Source: UBA7359 sp038142205 (GTDB taxonomy: Bacteria > Pseudomonadota > Gammaproteobacteria > Eutrophobiales > Eutrophobiaceae). Taken from it: a stretch of 64,000 nucleotides of DNA. The DNA is taken from positions 1,736,001 to 1,800,000 of the forward strand of contig JAYQJO010000001.1 of assembly GCA_038142205.1 (NCBI GenBank). Reading direction: 5' to 3'. A program made the translations under genes and the position numbers. This document shows, piece by piece, positions 53,251-62,263 of this stretch. The stretch's first letter is position 1, and every line of letters begins with the position of its first letter. The notes below the pieces were generated by a model that was given only the letters and a program-made list of their open reading frames with translations, ran no database searches and had not been told where the DNA came from.

Positions 53251-54237
53251 ATGGAAGATTTAAAAACAATATTGATACGTAATGGGATAGGTACTTCTTA
53301 TCATATAAAGAAGTGGGCTAAAAATAACTCAATACTACTTAATGATAAAACGCTACCTCTAACTACCATTGTTAATCCAAACGATAGCATCATAGTTAAA
53401 GAGACCAAATATACAGTCACTAATAGCAACGATACAAATCGATTAAGACTAATTGTTCCAAAGTATCTTTCAGAAAACTTGATCAAAGGGAAAGTCAGAG
53501 CACATTGTAGTTATCATAAATGTTTAACGATGTACGTTCGCAGATGTTTCGAAAAAGCTGTACGAATTGCATACCCTTTAACTGGCTCATACAGACACTT
53601 TTTCCATCGAATAGATGATTTTTATCGTAATAGTAACGAATATAATTTTTCTACTATTAGTGGAAGTAATATAAACCTGGATTTATTTGAAGATATAAAA
53701 GTCTCACGTTTTATTCGAGATCCACGTGATTTATTAATTTCAGGATACTTCTATCATAAGAAATCAGCTGAAGATTGGTGTAATCATATAAACCCTGAAG
53801 AGTTAGATTGGGGTATAGTCAATGGTGCGATACCAAAAGCAATACCGAGAGATACAAGCTTTTCCGAATACCTTAATAAAGTTTCTATGGAAGAAGGTTT
53901 ATTAGCTGAAATAGAGTTCCGAAAATATCACTTTGAAAATATGTTAAATTTTAATGATAGTGACAGTAGAGTACAAACTTATAGATATGAAGAAATAATA
54001 GGAAATGAGGAAAATACTTTTTATAATATTTTTAGTTTTTTTGAGATACCTTCTATTGCTAAAAAAATAAGCTTACACTATGTAAAAAAATATAGTGCAT
54101 CATCGATACTAAATAAATCAAATCATATTCGCAATCCTAATTCAGGACAATGGAAAAAATACTTCACACCTAAGATTGAGAACAGATTTAATGAGAAGTA
54201 TTCAGACTTGTTGATTAAACTCGGTTATGAGATATAA
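53251..54237 (+). CDS. sulfotransferase with N-terminal S4-like domain
   Basis: Residues about 85-328 are a sulfotransferase. The 5'-phosphosulfate loop reads AHCSYHKCLTMYVRRCF near 84-100, the 3'-phosphate motif RFIRDPRDLLISGYFYH near 153-169, and the C-terminus NPNSGQWKKYFTPKIENRF, followed by a LGYE-like end, is typical of PAPS-dependent enzymes. Residues 1-55 (LIRNGIGTSYHIKKWAKNNS, ILLNDKTLPLTTIVNPNDSI) look like an S4-type fold, normally an RNA-binding module, and this is an unusual fusion. It follows the P450 by 6 bp and ends the cluster. Confidence 0.8.
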   Translation: MEDLKTILIRNGIGTSYHIKKWAKNNSILLNDKTLPLTTIVNPNDSIIVKETKYTVTNSNDTNRLRLIVPKYLSENLIKGKVRAHCSYHKCLTMYVRRCFEKAVRIAYPLTGSYRHFFHRIDDFYRNSNEYNFSTISGSNINLDLFEDIKVSRFIRDPRDLLISGYFYHKKSAEDWCNHINPEELDWGIVNGAIPKAIPRDTSFSEYLNKVSMEEGLLAEIEFRKYHFENMLNFNDSDSRVQTYRYEEIIGNEENTFYNIFSFFEIPSIAKKISLHYVKKYSASSILNKSNHIRNPNSGQWKKYFTPKIENRFNEKYSDLLIKLGYEI

Positions 54238-54309
54238 AACTGAACAATTTACTTCTAACATCAACTGATTAAACTAAAACAAAAACGACTCCAAACTATT
54301 ATCTTTACG

Positions 54310-54417
54310 TCATGCATCTTGTTGAAGATCATACGCTTCGTATTTTAAGATTACTATTGCATATTCCTTGAACCATGCCATTTTATCTTGAATGTAGTAA
54401 ACAAATTCATGCTGTAA
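54310..54417 (-). pseudogene. possible gene remnant downstream of the biosynthetic cluster
   Basis: A 35-codon open stretch on the reverse strand, LQHEFVYYIQDKMAWFKEYA followed by IVILKYEAYDLQQDA, reads like protein but is closed upstream by TAG; an internal ATG would give 24 residues. It could be the end of a decayed gene or a chance frame. The rest of the 245-bp gap holds nothing I recognise. Confidence 0.2.
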
Positions 54418-54482
54418 CTAATAATGCATTTTTGAATACTAAGCTTAGGTAGATAGTAAAATATGGCAGCCTATTTTTAATT

Positions 54483-55169
54483 CTAATAATTCTGCTGCAC
54501 TCCCTGATTTACCGCTATCTCAATCATTCCATTAGAGTTTTCATACCACAATGCTTTGCCTTTTTTCACATCGGAAAATGTTTTTGCATTTAAAATATCC
54601 TGGTGTTCTACTCGCAAAACAAGTTGTTCATCTAAAGAACTAGCACGTATTCCGGTCATACAATTACCAAAATGATCGATATAGATGATTTCATTTAAAT
54701 CATCTGGCCAGTGATGCTTGTTTAGCCAGACAAATGGACTTGAATGAACTTCTTCTCCATTAACTATCATTGCACAGACTGGTGCGTAGATATCTCGTCC
54801 ATGAAAACTGTTTGATAATGATTTAGGCTGCCATGTTATTTCATATGCTTCTATTTCTTTTGCGTGTCTTGCAACAATATCGAATAAACCATTATCAGCG
54901 CCTACATACCAGCGCCCGTCTATTTTTAACATGACTGGTTTATCTTCACCCGAACCGACACCGGGATCGACAACACAAAACAAAACAGCTCCTTGTGGAA
55001 TTCTTGAGATTAATGAAGATAGTAAATAAGCGCTCTCTTTTGGTTTATTACGTGGTGCATCTGTCATTAAGTGAATAACTTTTTCATTCGGTACTAGTTG
55101 ATGTAAAACTGTTTCAACTTGTCCAATGTATGGCCCTTCCAAGCCATAATCTGTGAAAAGAAATATCAT
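54483..55169 (-). CDS. SAM hydroxide adenosyltransferase-family protein (DUF62)
   Basis: The 228-residue protein has the DUF62 pattern: IFLFTDYGLEGPYIGQVETV, FCVVDPGVGSGEDKPVM, YVGADNGLFDIVARH and NSFHGRDIYAPVCAMI. The Asp, Arg and His positions of the hydroxide-forming SAM hydrolases appear retained, which separates them from fluorinases and chlorinases. The enzyme would hydrolyse SAM to adenosine and methionine. It stands alone between the cluster and the ribosomal operon. Confidence 0.9.
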   Translation of the reverse strand: MIFLFTDYGLEGPYIGQVETVLHQLVPNEKVIHLMTDAPRNKPKESAYLLSSLISRIPQGAVLFCVVDPGVGSGEDKPVMLKIDGRWYVGADNGLFDIVARHAKEIEAYEITWQPKSLSNSFHGRDIYAPVCAMIVNGEEVHSSPFVWLNKHHWPDDLNEIIYIDHFGNCMTGIRASSLDEQLVLRVEHQDILNAKTFSDVKKGKALWYENSNGMIEIAVNQGVQQNY

Positions 55170-55349
55170 TCAAACAATGTAGGCATGACTTGCTTAAAGA
55201 TCAATAACTTTATTTTAATATGCTATTTTAGGAGTATACTTTTCTTATACGAAGCGTGAGATTCTTTAGCAACAGAGTTCTCCAACAAAAAGGTAGGCAC
55301 TTTGCTTTCATATGGAACATGAAAACTGACACGCGATATCCATGGAGAT

Positions 55350-55384
55350 AAAAAAAAAAAGCTGATACAAAAGTATCAGCTTTC
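55350..55384 (-). terminator. rho-independent terminator of the alpha ribosomal operon
   Basis: In reverse orientation AAGCTGATAC-TTTT-GTATCAGCTT forms a strong stem followed by a run of more than ten T. It lies about 25 bp after rplQ. Confidence 0.9.
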
Positions 55385-55407
55385 AAAATTACAAGCTTAT
55401 TATTTTT

Positions 55408-55809
55408 TTATGCTTGTTCTTCTACTTCAGCAACCTCTTCTTCGGCTACTTCAGGACGATCAACCAGTTCGACATAAGCCATAGGTGCTTTATCACCTGT
55501 ACGAACGCCACATTTCAAGATACGAACATAACCACCTGGACGTTCCTTATAACGAGGACCTAATTCAGTAAATAATTTAGTTACCGTTTCACGGTCACGC
55601 AGACGCGAGAAGGCTAAACGACGTTTTGCAACACTGTCTACTTTTGCCATTGTAATTAATGGTTCAGCTACACGACGGAATTCTTTTGCTTTTGGCAAAG
55701 TCGTTTTGATGATTTCATGATCCATTAACGAAACCGTCATGTTTCTAAACATCGCTGTGCGATGCGAACTATTACGATTCAGTTGTCGTCCACTTTTACG
55801 ATGACGCAT
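55408..55809 (-). CDS. rplQ: 50S ribosomal protein L17
   Basis: The 133-residue protein starts MRHRKSGRQLNRNSSHRTAM and has DHEIIKTTLPKAKEFRRVAE and GGYVRILKCGVRTGDKAPMA, as in L17. The C-terminal tail is highly acidic. It is the last gene of the alpha operon and is followed by a strong terminator. Confidence 0.99.
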   Translation of the reverse strand: MRHRKSGRQLNRNSSHRTAMFRNMTVSLMDHEIIKTTLPKAKEFRRVAEPLITMAKVDSVAKRRLAFSRLRDRETVTKLFTELGPRYKERPGGYVRILKCGVRTGDKAPMAYVELVDRPEVAEEEVAEVEEQA

Positions 55810-55821
55810 TATTCTTCTCTC

Positions 55822-56844
55822 TTAAAATGATGTTGGTGCCGAAACTAATGGAGTAGCTTCTTTTTCTTGCAAACTAGCTGGTGGCCAGTTTTCAAGACGC
55901 ATACCTAGTGACAGGCCGCGTGAAGCTAAAACGTCTTTAATTTCTGTTAATGATTTTTTACCCAAGTTTGGCGTTTTTAATAATTCAACTTCTGTACGCT
56001 GAATTAAATCACCAATGTAATAAATGCTTTCTGCTTTTAAACAATTTGCTGAACGCACAGTTAATTCAAGATCGTCTACCGGACGTAATAAAATTGGATC
56101 AACTTCTGGTTCTTTGTTCTGGCTTGCTTCTTGTGCTTCTTCAGCTTCCAAGTCAACAAACACCGATAATTGTGAGCGCAGAATCGTTGCCGCTTCACGA
56201 ACCGCATCTTCTGGGTCAATTGTTCCATTTGTTTCAATTTCCAGAACAAGTTTATCCAAGTTAGTACGTTGTTCTACACGTGCATTCTGTACTTCGTATG
56301 CAATACGGCTAACCGGGCTAAATGATGCATCCAGTTTTAATTGGCCAATGGTTTGTTCTGATTCTTCAGTACCACCGATAACAACGGGTTTATAACCTCG
56401 ACCACGAACAACTTTCATCGTGATGTTTAGCTCACCTGCTTTTGTCAGATTGGCAATGACGTGTTCCGGATTCGCGATTTCAACATCATGATCAAGCGTA
56501 ATATCACTGGCATAGACAACACCAGGACCGCTTTTCTTTAATGATAATGTCGCTTCATCTTTAGCATGCATAATGATGGCTAAACCTTTCAGGTTTAACA
56601 ATACGTCTGTAACGTCTTCCTGCACACCTTCAATGGTTGTGTATTCATGTAATACACCTTCGATTTCTGCTTCAACAACAGCACAACCTGGCATTGAAGA
56701 AAGTAAAACGCGTCGTAATGCATTACCCAAGGTATGACCAAAACCACGATCCAAAGGCTCAATGGTAATCTTCGCAGAAGTCTTGCTAACAGTTGTTACA
56801 TCAACCAGACGTGGTTTTAATAATTCATAAAATGTCGATGACAT
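55822..56844 (-). CDS. rpoA: RNA polymerase alpha subunit
   Basis: The 340 residues include the N-terminal assembly domain (EPLDRGFGHTLGNALRRVLL, GAVVEAEIEGVLHEY-like CAVVEAEIEGVLHEYTTIEG) and the C-terminal domain with DDLELTVRSANCLKAESIYY and TPNLGKKSLTEIKDVLASRG, which contacts UP elements and activators. Confidence 0.99.
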   Translation of the reverse strand: MSSTFYELLKPRLVDVTTVSKTSAKITIEPLDRGFGHTLGNALRRVLLSSMPGCAVVEAEIEGVLHEYTTIEGVQEDVTDVLLNLKGLAIIMHAKDEATLSLKKSGPGVVYASDITLDHDVEIANPEHVIANLTKAGELNITMKVVRGRGYKPVVIGGTEESEQTIGQLKLDASFSPVSRIAYEVQNARVEQRTNLDKLVLEIETNGTIDPEDAVREAATILRSQLSVFVDLEAEEAQEASQNKEPEVDPILLRPVDDLELTVRSANCLKAESIYYIGDLIQRTEVELLKTPNLGKKSLTEIKDVLASRGLSLGMRLENWPPASLQEKEATPLVSAPTSF

Positions 56845-56866
56845 GCGTATTAATCTCCTACGTTAA

Positions 56867-57487
56867 TTACTTGGAGTAAAGTTCTACAACGAGTTGTTCG
56901 TTGATTTCAGATGGCAATTCACTTCTTTCTGGAACTGACTTGAACACACCTTCCATATTTTTGGTATTTACGTCTACCCAATCAGGTAAACCGTATTGTT
57001 CAGCAACGCTTAATGCATCTTTTATTCTTAGTTGTTTTTTGCTTTTCTCGCGAATAGCAATAGTATCGCTTGGTTTAACCTGATAAGAAGCAATATTAAC
57101 CGTTTTACCATTAACCAAAATTGATTTGTGGCTAACTAACTGGCGTGCTTCATTACGAGTAGAACCAAAGCCCATGCGATAAACGACATTATCCAATCTA
57201 CATTCAAGAATCTGTAAAAGGTTTTCACCGGTTGCACCTTTACGACGAGCCGCTTCTTTATAGTATTTGCGGAATTGCTTTTCTAAAACGCAATACATTC
57301 GACGTAACTTTTGTTTTTCACGTAACTGTAATGCGTAGTCAGACATTCTGCCTGGACGAGTACCCTGTATACCAGGAGTTTTATCAATCTGACATTTTGA
57401 TTCTAATGGTCTCGCGCGGCTCTTTAAAAATAAGTCCGTGCGTTCACGACGACTAAGTTTACATTTTGGTCCTAAATAACGTGCCAT
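56867..57487 (-). CDS. rpsD: 30S ribosomal protein S4
   Basis: The 206-residue protein begins MARYLGPKCKLSRRERTDLF and has an S4 RNA-binding domain with YRMGFGSTRNEARQLVSHKS and VNGKTVNIASYQVKPSDTIA. In many bacteria S4 represses translation of this operon. Confidence 0.99.
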   Translation of the reverse strand: MARYLGPKCKLSRRERTDLFLKSRARPLESKCQIDKTPGIQGTRPGRMSDYALQLREKQKLRRMYCVLEKQFRKYYKEAARRKGATGENLLQILECRLDNVVYRMGFGSTRNEARQLVSHKSILVNGKTVNIASYQVKPSDTIAIREKSKKQLRIKDALSVAEQYGLPDWVDVNTKNMEGVFKSVPERSELPSEINEQLVVELYSK

Positions 57488-57502
57488 AATAAAGCTCCTG
57501 AA

Positions 57503-57892
57503 TTAAACCCGACGTTTCTTAGGTGGTCGACACCCATTATGTGGAATCGGGGTCACATCAGTTATATTTGTGATTTTAAATCCGATTGAATTAAGTGCGC
57601 GAACTGCTGATTCACGACCTGGCCCTGGGCCTTTAACAAAAACTTCCAGATTTTGCATACCAAATTCCTGAGCAGCCTCACCCGCTTTTTGAGATGCTAT
57701 TTGTGCAGCAAACGGGGTACTTTTACGAGAACCACGGAAACCGCTCCCACCAGAAGTTGCCCATGATACGGCATTACCTTGACGATCAGTAATGGTGATA
57801 ATCGTGTTATTAAATGAAGCATGGATATGTGCAACACCATCAACGATGGTCTTTTTTACACGCTTGCGAGTTTTAGCTGCTGTTTTGGCCAT
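57503..57892 (-). CDS. rpsK: 30S ribosomal protein S11
   Basis: The 129-residue protein contains GVAHIHASFNNTIITITDRQ, GSGFRGSRKSTPFAAQIA and the C-terminal ITDVTPIPHNGCRPPKKRRV of S11. Confidence 0.99.
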   Translation of the reverse strand: MAKTAAKTRKRVKKTIVDGVAHIHASFNNTIITITDRQGNAVSWATSGGSGFRGSRKSTPFAAQIASQKAGEAAQEFGMQNLEVFVKGPGPGRESAVRALNSIGFKITNITDVTPIPHNGCRPPKKRRV

Positions 57893-57906
57893 ATTTTAAA
57901 CCTGTG

Positions 57907-58263
57907 TTATTTCTTAATCATTTTCTTTGGACCCTTACGAGTTCGGGCATTGGTTTTTGTACGTTGCCCTCTCACAGGAAGTCCACGGCGATGACGAATA
58001 CCACGGTTGGTACCGAGATCCATCAAACGCTTAATATTCATTGAAACTTCGCGGCGTAAATCACCTTCGAGATCAAACTGGGCGACCTCTGCGCGAACTT
58101 TATCTAAATCAGCTTCTGATAACTGATTTACTTTTGCTGTCGGATCCAAACTCAGTGCTGCACAAATTTTTTGTGAACGAGTGTTTCCAATACCATAGAT
58201 ATAGGTTAAAGCAATTACCAAATGCTTATTGTCCGGTATATTTACGCCTGCGATACGAGCCAT
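57907..58263 (-). CDS. rpsM: 30S ribosomal protein S13
   Basis: The 118-residue protein contains MARIAGVNIPDNKHLVIALT, YIYGIGNTRSQKICAAL and RGIRHRRGLPVRGQRTKTNA of S13. First gene of the alpha operon proper, after rpmJ. Confidence 0.99.
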   Translation of the reverse strand: MARIAGVNIPDNKHLVIALTYIYGIGNTRSQKICAALSLDPTAKVNQLSEADLDKVRAEVAQFDLEGDLRREVSMNIKRLMDLGTNRGIRHRRGLPVRGQRTKTNARTRKGPKKMIKK

Positions 58264-58303
58264 TACTCAATCTCTCCAAATATATATTTATATCTATCCC
58301 TAA

Positions 58304-58417
58304 TTAACCCTGACGCTGTTTATGGCGCGGATCGGAACAGATTACACGTATAACTCTATTACGTCGGATAATTCGACAATTCCGACAGATCTTTTTAACT
58401 GATGCTCTAACTTTCAT
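58304..58417 (-). CDS. rpmJ: 50S ribosomal protein L36
   Basis: A 37-codon gene between secY and rpsM begins MKVRASVKKICRNCRIIRRN and ends VICSDPRHKQRQG. The C-x2-C ... C-x4-H zinc ribbon is present, so this is the zinc-containing form. Position is the standard one in the spc/alpha junction. Confidence 0.97.
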   Translation of the reverse strand: MKVRASVKKICRNCRIIRRNRVIRVICSDPRHKQRQG

Positions 58418-58446
58418 CTTCTTTCTCCAGCACGTTCCACTAATAA

Positions 58447-59790
58447 TTAGCGCCGACCATGCCCTTTAAGGTTCGCCTTTTTCATTAGTCCTTCATATTG
58501 ATGTGACATTAAATGCGCTTGCATCTGAGACATAAAATCCATAACAACCACAACAATAATCAATAACGAAGTACCGCCAAAATAAAATGGCACATTAAAC
58601 TTCAAAATCAAAAACTCAGGTAATAAACAAACTGCTGTAATATAAACTGCTCCTGCCAAAGTTAACTTGGTAAGCACTTTATCCAGATAATTCGCCGTTT
58701 GTTCACCCGGACGCATGCCAGGAATAAACGCACCTGATTTTTTTAAATTGTCCGCTGTTTCACGCGGGTCAAAGACCATCGCTGTATAAAAGAAACAGAA
58801 GAAAATAATTCCTGCTGCATAAAACAATACATAAAGCGGCTGTCCTGGCGATAAGGTAGTCGCAATATCTTGTAACCAACGCATACCTTCAGCCTGTCCA
58901 AACCATCCAGCTATCGTTGCCGGAAATAAAATTAAACTTGATGCAAAAATAGGTGGTATCACACCAGCCATGTTTAACTTCAATGGCAAGTGGCTCGCCT
59001 GACCACCATACATTTTTCGACCAACCTGACGTTTCGCATAGTTAACAGTGATACGGCGCTGTCCTCGTTCAACAAAAACAACAAACGCCGTTACCGCTAT
59101 GGCTAACGCAAATAAACCAAATACCGCCAATAGGTGCATCTCACCTGTCCGTGATAATTCAATCGTACCACCTATTGCAGAAGGTAAACCGGCAACAATA
59201 CTGGCAAAAATAATCAACGAGATACCATTACCAATACCGCGTTCCGTAATTTGCTCACCTAACCACATTAAGAACATGGTACCTGTTACTAATGTCGTTA
59301 CAGCAACAACACGAAAACCCATACCGGGATCCATAACTACGGCTAAACCATTTGCCTGCTGCCCTTCTAACGCAATCGCAACACCACAGGCTTGAAACAA
59401 TGCTAATACAACCGTGCCATAGCGCGTGTATTGCGTAATCTTTCTGCGACCAGATTCACCCTCTTTCTTCAGTTGTTTTAACTTAGGCTCAACAACTGAA
59501 AGTAATTGCATAATAATTGATGCCGAAATGTAAGGCATGATCCCTAACGCAACTACCGAGAAGCGACTTAATGCACCTCCCGAAAACATATTAAACATAT
59601 CCAGAATGGTGCCTTTTTGTTGTTCAAACAAATCAGCCAATGCCACTGGATTAATACCAGGTACTGGAATGTGCGATGCAATGCGATAAACAAACAACGC
59701 AAACAATACAAAAAGTAATCGCTGGCGAAGTTCTTTTAATTTACCAAAACCGGAAGCACCTCCGGCTATTGCTGGGTTAGATACGGACAT
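58447..59790 (-). CDS. secY: protein translocase subunit SecY
   Basis: The 447-residue membrane protein has ten helices and SecY motifs: HIPVPGINPVALADLFEQ, GIMPYISASIIMQLL, LGEQITERGIGNGISLIIFA and FYTAMVFDPRETADNLKKSG. It forms the translocation channel. Its start overlaps the rplO stop by one base. Confidence 0.99.
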   Translation of the reverse strand: MSVSNPAIAGGASGFGKLKELRQRLLFVLFALFVYRIASHIPVPGINPVALADLFEQQKGTILDMFNMFSGGALSRFSVVALGIMPYISASIIMQLLSVVEPKLKQLKKEGESGRRKITQYTRYGTVVLALFQACGVAIALEGQQANGLAVVMDPGMGFRVVAVTTLVTGTMFLMWLGEQITERGIGNGISLIIFASIVAGLPSAIGGTIELSRTGEMHLLAVFGLFALAIAVTAFVVFVERGQRRITVNYAKRQVGRKMYGGQASHLPLKLNMAGVIPPIFASSLILFPATIAGWFGQAEGMRWLQDIATTLSPGQPLYVLFYAAGIIFFCFFYTAMVFDPRETADNLKKSGAFIPGMRPGEQTANYLDKVLTKLTLAGAVYITAVCLLPEFLILKFNVPFYFGGTSLLIIVVVVMDFMSQMQAHLMSHQYEGLMKKANLKGHGRR

Positions 59791-60224
59791 TATTCCTCTA
59801 TCTTTCCGCCAGCAGCTTCTATTGCGCTACGCGCACCTTTCGTTAACATCAAACCTTTAACAGTAACCGCTTCTTCCAACTTTCCTGAAAGAATTACTTT
59901 TACGCGCTGTACGTTTTTATTGACTAAGCGTGCTGCTTTAAGTGCATCAATATCAATCACATCAACACTCAGGCCAGAAAGTTCATTCAAACGTAATTCT
60001 TCGGTCACTCGACCTATACGTGAACTAAAACCTACTTTAGGTAAACGGCGTTGAATAGGCATTTGGCCACCTTCAAAACCCACTTTGTGGTAACCACCTG
60101 AACGTGATTTTTGACCTTTATGTCCTCGACCACCTGTTTTACCAAGGCCAGAACCTATCCCGCGTCCACGACGCTTGGCTTCTGAAACTGAATCAGGATG
60201 AGGTTTAATTGTATTTAAACGCAT
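59790..60224 (-). CDS. rplO: 50S ribosomal protein L15
   Basis: The 144-residue protein has the L15 glycine-rich start (RGRGIGSGLGKTGGRGHKGQ) and GFEGGQMPIQRRLPKVGF, with the C-terminal KGARSAIEAAGGKIEE. Confidence 0.99.
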   Translation of the reverse strand: MRLNTIKPHPDSVSEAKRRGRGIGSGLGKTGGRGHKGQKSRSGGYHKVGFEGGQMPIQRRLPKVGFSSRIGRVTEELRLNELSGLSVDVIDIDALKAARLVNKNVQRVKVILSGKLEEAVTVKGLMLTKGARSAIEAAGGKIEE

Positions 60225-60226
60225 CG

Positions 60227-60418
60227 TTATACCTCTTCAACTGCTAGTAAGTAACTTACTTTATTAATCATGCCTCGAATTTCAGGGGTATCATCAAGAG
60301 TCACACTATGACGTATACGACGTAAACCTAAACCCTTAACACATTGCTTATGCTTTTCAATACGTCGGTTAGTACTCTTAACCAACGTTACTTTTAGTTT
60401 ATTCTCGCTCTTAGCCAT
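60227..60418 (-). CDS. rpmD: 50S ribosomal protein L30
   Basis: I use the ATG at 60416-60418 (MAKSENKLKVTLVKSTNRRI), giving 63 residues with GLGLRRIRHSVTLDDTPEIR, the normal L30 length. A longer frame opening at 60463 would add 15 residues inside rpsE and is not conserved. Confidence 0.97.
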   Translation of the reverse strand: MAKSENKLKVTLVKSTNRRIEKHKQCVKGLGLRRIRHSVTLDDTPEIRGMINKVSYLLAVEEV

Positions 60419-60419
60419 C

Positions 60420-60926
60420 TTAACTAACCACTTCTTCAATTGATTTACCGCGTTTAGCAGCAATATATTCAGGCGAGGACATTTGCTTCAGGCCTTCAAT
60501 TGTTGCGCGGATAACATTAATCGGGTTGGTTGAACCGTTTGATTTAGCCAATACGTTATGAATACCAACAACCTCAAATACCGCACGCATAGGACCACCT
60601 GCGATAATACCAGTACCTTCTGATGCAGGTTGCATATAAACCTTAGCAGCACCAAACTCGGCAACAACAGGATAATGTAGCGTGCCATCATTTAAAGGGA
60701 CTGAAATCATATTACGACGCGCATCTTCCATCGCTTTTTGAATAGCTAAAGGTACTTCACGTGATTTGCCTAAACCCAGACCGACACGACCGTTACCATC
60801 ACCAACAACTGTGACAGCACCAAAACGGAATTGACGACCACCTTTAACAACTTTGGCAACACGATTGACCGTGACAAGTTTTTCTTGAAGATCTTCGTTA
60901 CCGGTTATTGAATTTGCTAATGCCAT
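60420..60926 (-). CDS. rpsE: 30S ribosomal protein S5
   Basis: The 168-residue protein has VNRVAKVVKGGRQFRFGAVT, VVGDGNGRVGLGLGKSREVP and GGPMRAVFEVVGIHNVLAKS, the S5 dsRNA-binding and C-terminal domains. Confidence 0.99.
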   Translation of the reverse strand: MALANSITGNEDLQEKLVTVNRVAKVVKGGRQFRFGAVTVVGDGNGRVGLGLGKSREVPLAIQKAMEDARRNMISVPLNDGTLHYPVVAEFGAAKVYMQPASEGTGIIAGGPMRAVFEVVGIHNVLAKSNGSTNPINVIRATIEGLKQMSSPEYIAAKRGKSIEEVVS

Positions 60927-60938
60927 AAAAATCTTCCT

Positions 60939-61292
60939 TTAGAATTGCATACCTTGTTCACGAGCAGCATCAGCTAGAGCTTTAATGCGACCATGATATT
61001 TAAAACCTGAACGATCAAAAGCAACACTCTCAACACCTACTTTTTTCGCCCGTTCTGCTAATGCTTTACCTACAGCTGCTGCAGCTTCTACATTACCGCT
61101 GTATTTAATCTGACTTTTAAGTTCTTTATCCAGACTTGATGCACTCGCTAATACTTCTGAACCGCTAGGCGCGATGATTTGCGCATAAACGTGACGAGAC
61201 GTCTTATGTACACATAAGCGGTTTGCACCTTGTTGTTTGATTCTGACACGTGCTTTTTTTGCACGACGTAATCTATCTATTTTTTTACTCAT
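60939..61292 (-). CDS. rplR: 50S ribosomal protein L18
   Basis: The 117-residue protein contains RRAKKARVRIKQQGANRLCV, VFRSGFKYHGRIKALADAAR-type sequence (read as FDRSGFKYHGRIKALADAAR) and EQGMQF at the C-terminus, as in L18. Confidence 0.99.
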   Translation of the reverse strand: MSKKIDRLRRAKKARVRIKQQGANRLCVHKTSRHVYAQIIAPSGSEVLASASSLDKELKSQIKYSGNVEAAAAVGKALAERAKKVGVESVAFDRSGFKYHGRIKALADAAREQGMQF

Positions 61293-61297
61293 ATCAA

Positions 61298-61831
61298 TTA
61301 AGCCTTTTTAGCTTCTTTACGAATGATGCGCTCACCTGAATAACGTACACCTTTACCTTTATAAGGCTCTGGTGGACGATAAGCACGAATATTTGCTGCA
61401 ACCTGGCCAACTTGCTGTTTATCAGAACCTTTAATAACAACTTCCGTCTGGGTTGGCGTTTCAATAGTAATGCCTTCAGGAATAGGAAAATCAACAGGGT
61501 GAGAAAACCCGAGATTTAAACTTAACGATTTACCGGATACTGCTGCACGATAACCAACACCAACAATTTCAAGCTTGCGTTCGAAACCTTCGCTGACACC
61601 GGTCACAATATTTTGCAACAACGCGCGCGTTGTACCTGAAAGTGCTTTTGCAGACTTGCTATTATTGATAACAGTTGTCTTTAAAAGACCATCTTCCTGC
61701 TCTACTTTTACTGAAGGATGGATATCATGAGACATTTCACCCTTACTACCTTTAACCGTAATCAGTTTACCCGCTATATTGATATCAACACCACTAGGAA
61801 TCGTTATCGGGTTACTCGCTATTCTAGACAT
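61298..61831 (-). CDS. rplF: 50S ribosomal protein L6
   Basis: The 177-residue protein has SRIASNPITIPSGVDINIAG, VTGVSEGFERKLEIVGVGYR and the C-terminal PEPYKGKGVRYSGERIIRKE of L6. Confidence 0.99.
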   Translation of the reverse strand: MSRIASNPITIPSGVDINIAGKLITVKGSKGEMSHDIHPSVKVEQEDGLLKTTVINNSKSAKALSGTTRALLQNIVTGVSEGFERKLEIVGVGYRAAVSGKSLSLNLGFSHPVDFPIPEGITIETPTQTEVVIKGSDKQQVGQVAANIRAYRPPEPYKGKGVRYSGERIIRKEAKKA

Positions 61832-61850
61832 TATTCAAATCCAAATTCGT

Positions 61851-62246
61851 TTATGAAACATAACAAAGCACTTCACCACCGATGCCTTGCTCACGTGCTG
61901 ATTTATCTGTCATTACACCTTTAGCTGTAGAAATAATTGCTACACCTAAACCACCCATTATTTTTGGTAAATCATCTGCAGACTTATAACTTCGAAGACT
62001 TGGGCGGCTGACGCGACCGATTGATTCAATAACAGGTTTACCTTCAAAATATTTAAGCTCAATGGTTAATGTTGCTTTTTTATTTTCTTCTTCAACACTA
62101 AAACCGGATATATAACCTTCTTCCTTCATAATATTCGCGATCGCCACTTTTAGTTTTGATGATGGCATTTTCACTTCAAACTTATCACGTTCCAGCGAAT
62201 TGCGAATTCGGGTTAACATATCTGCAATTGGATCTGACATACTCAT
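61851..62246 (-). CDS. rpsH: 30S ribosomal protein S8
   Basis: The 131-residue protein has MSDPIADMLTRIRNSLERDK, VISRVSRPSLRSYKS-type sequence (SIGRVSRPSLRSYKSADDLP) and the C-terminal REQGIGGEVLCYVS of S8. Confidence 0.99.
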   Translation of the reverse strand: MSMSDPIADMLTRIRNSLERDKFEVKMPSSKLKVAIANIMKEEGYISGFSVEEENKKATLTIELKYFEGKPVIESIGRVSRPSLRSYKSADDLPKIMGGLGVAIISTAKGVMTDKSAREQGIGGEVLCYVS

Positions 62247-62263
62247 AATCTATTCTCTCTCTA

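Noticed and set aside
55822..56844. Long + strand ORFs opposite rpoA (for example 55950-56395)
   Set aside because: They are antisense shadows of a conserved gene and have no ribosome-binding site or recognisable domain.
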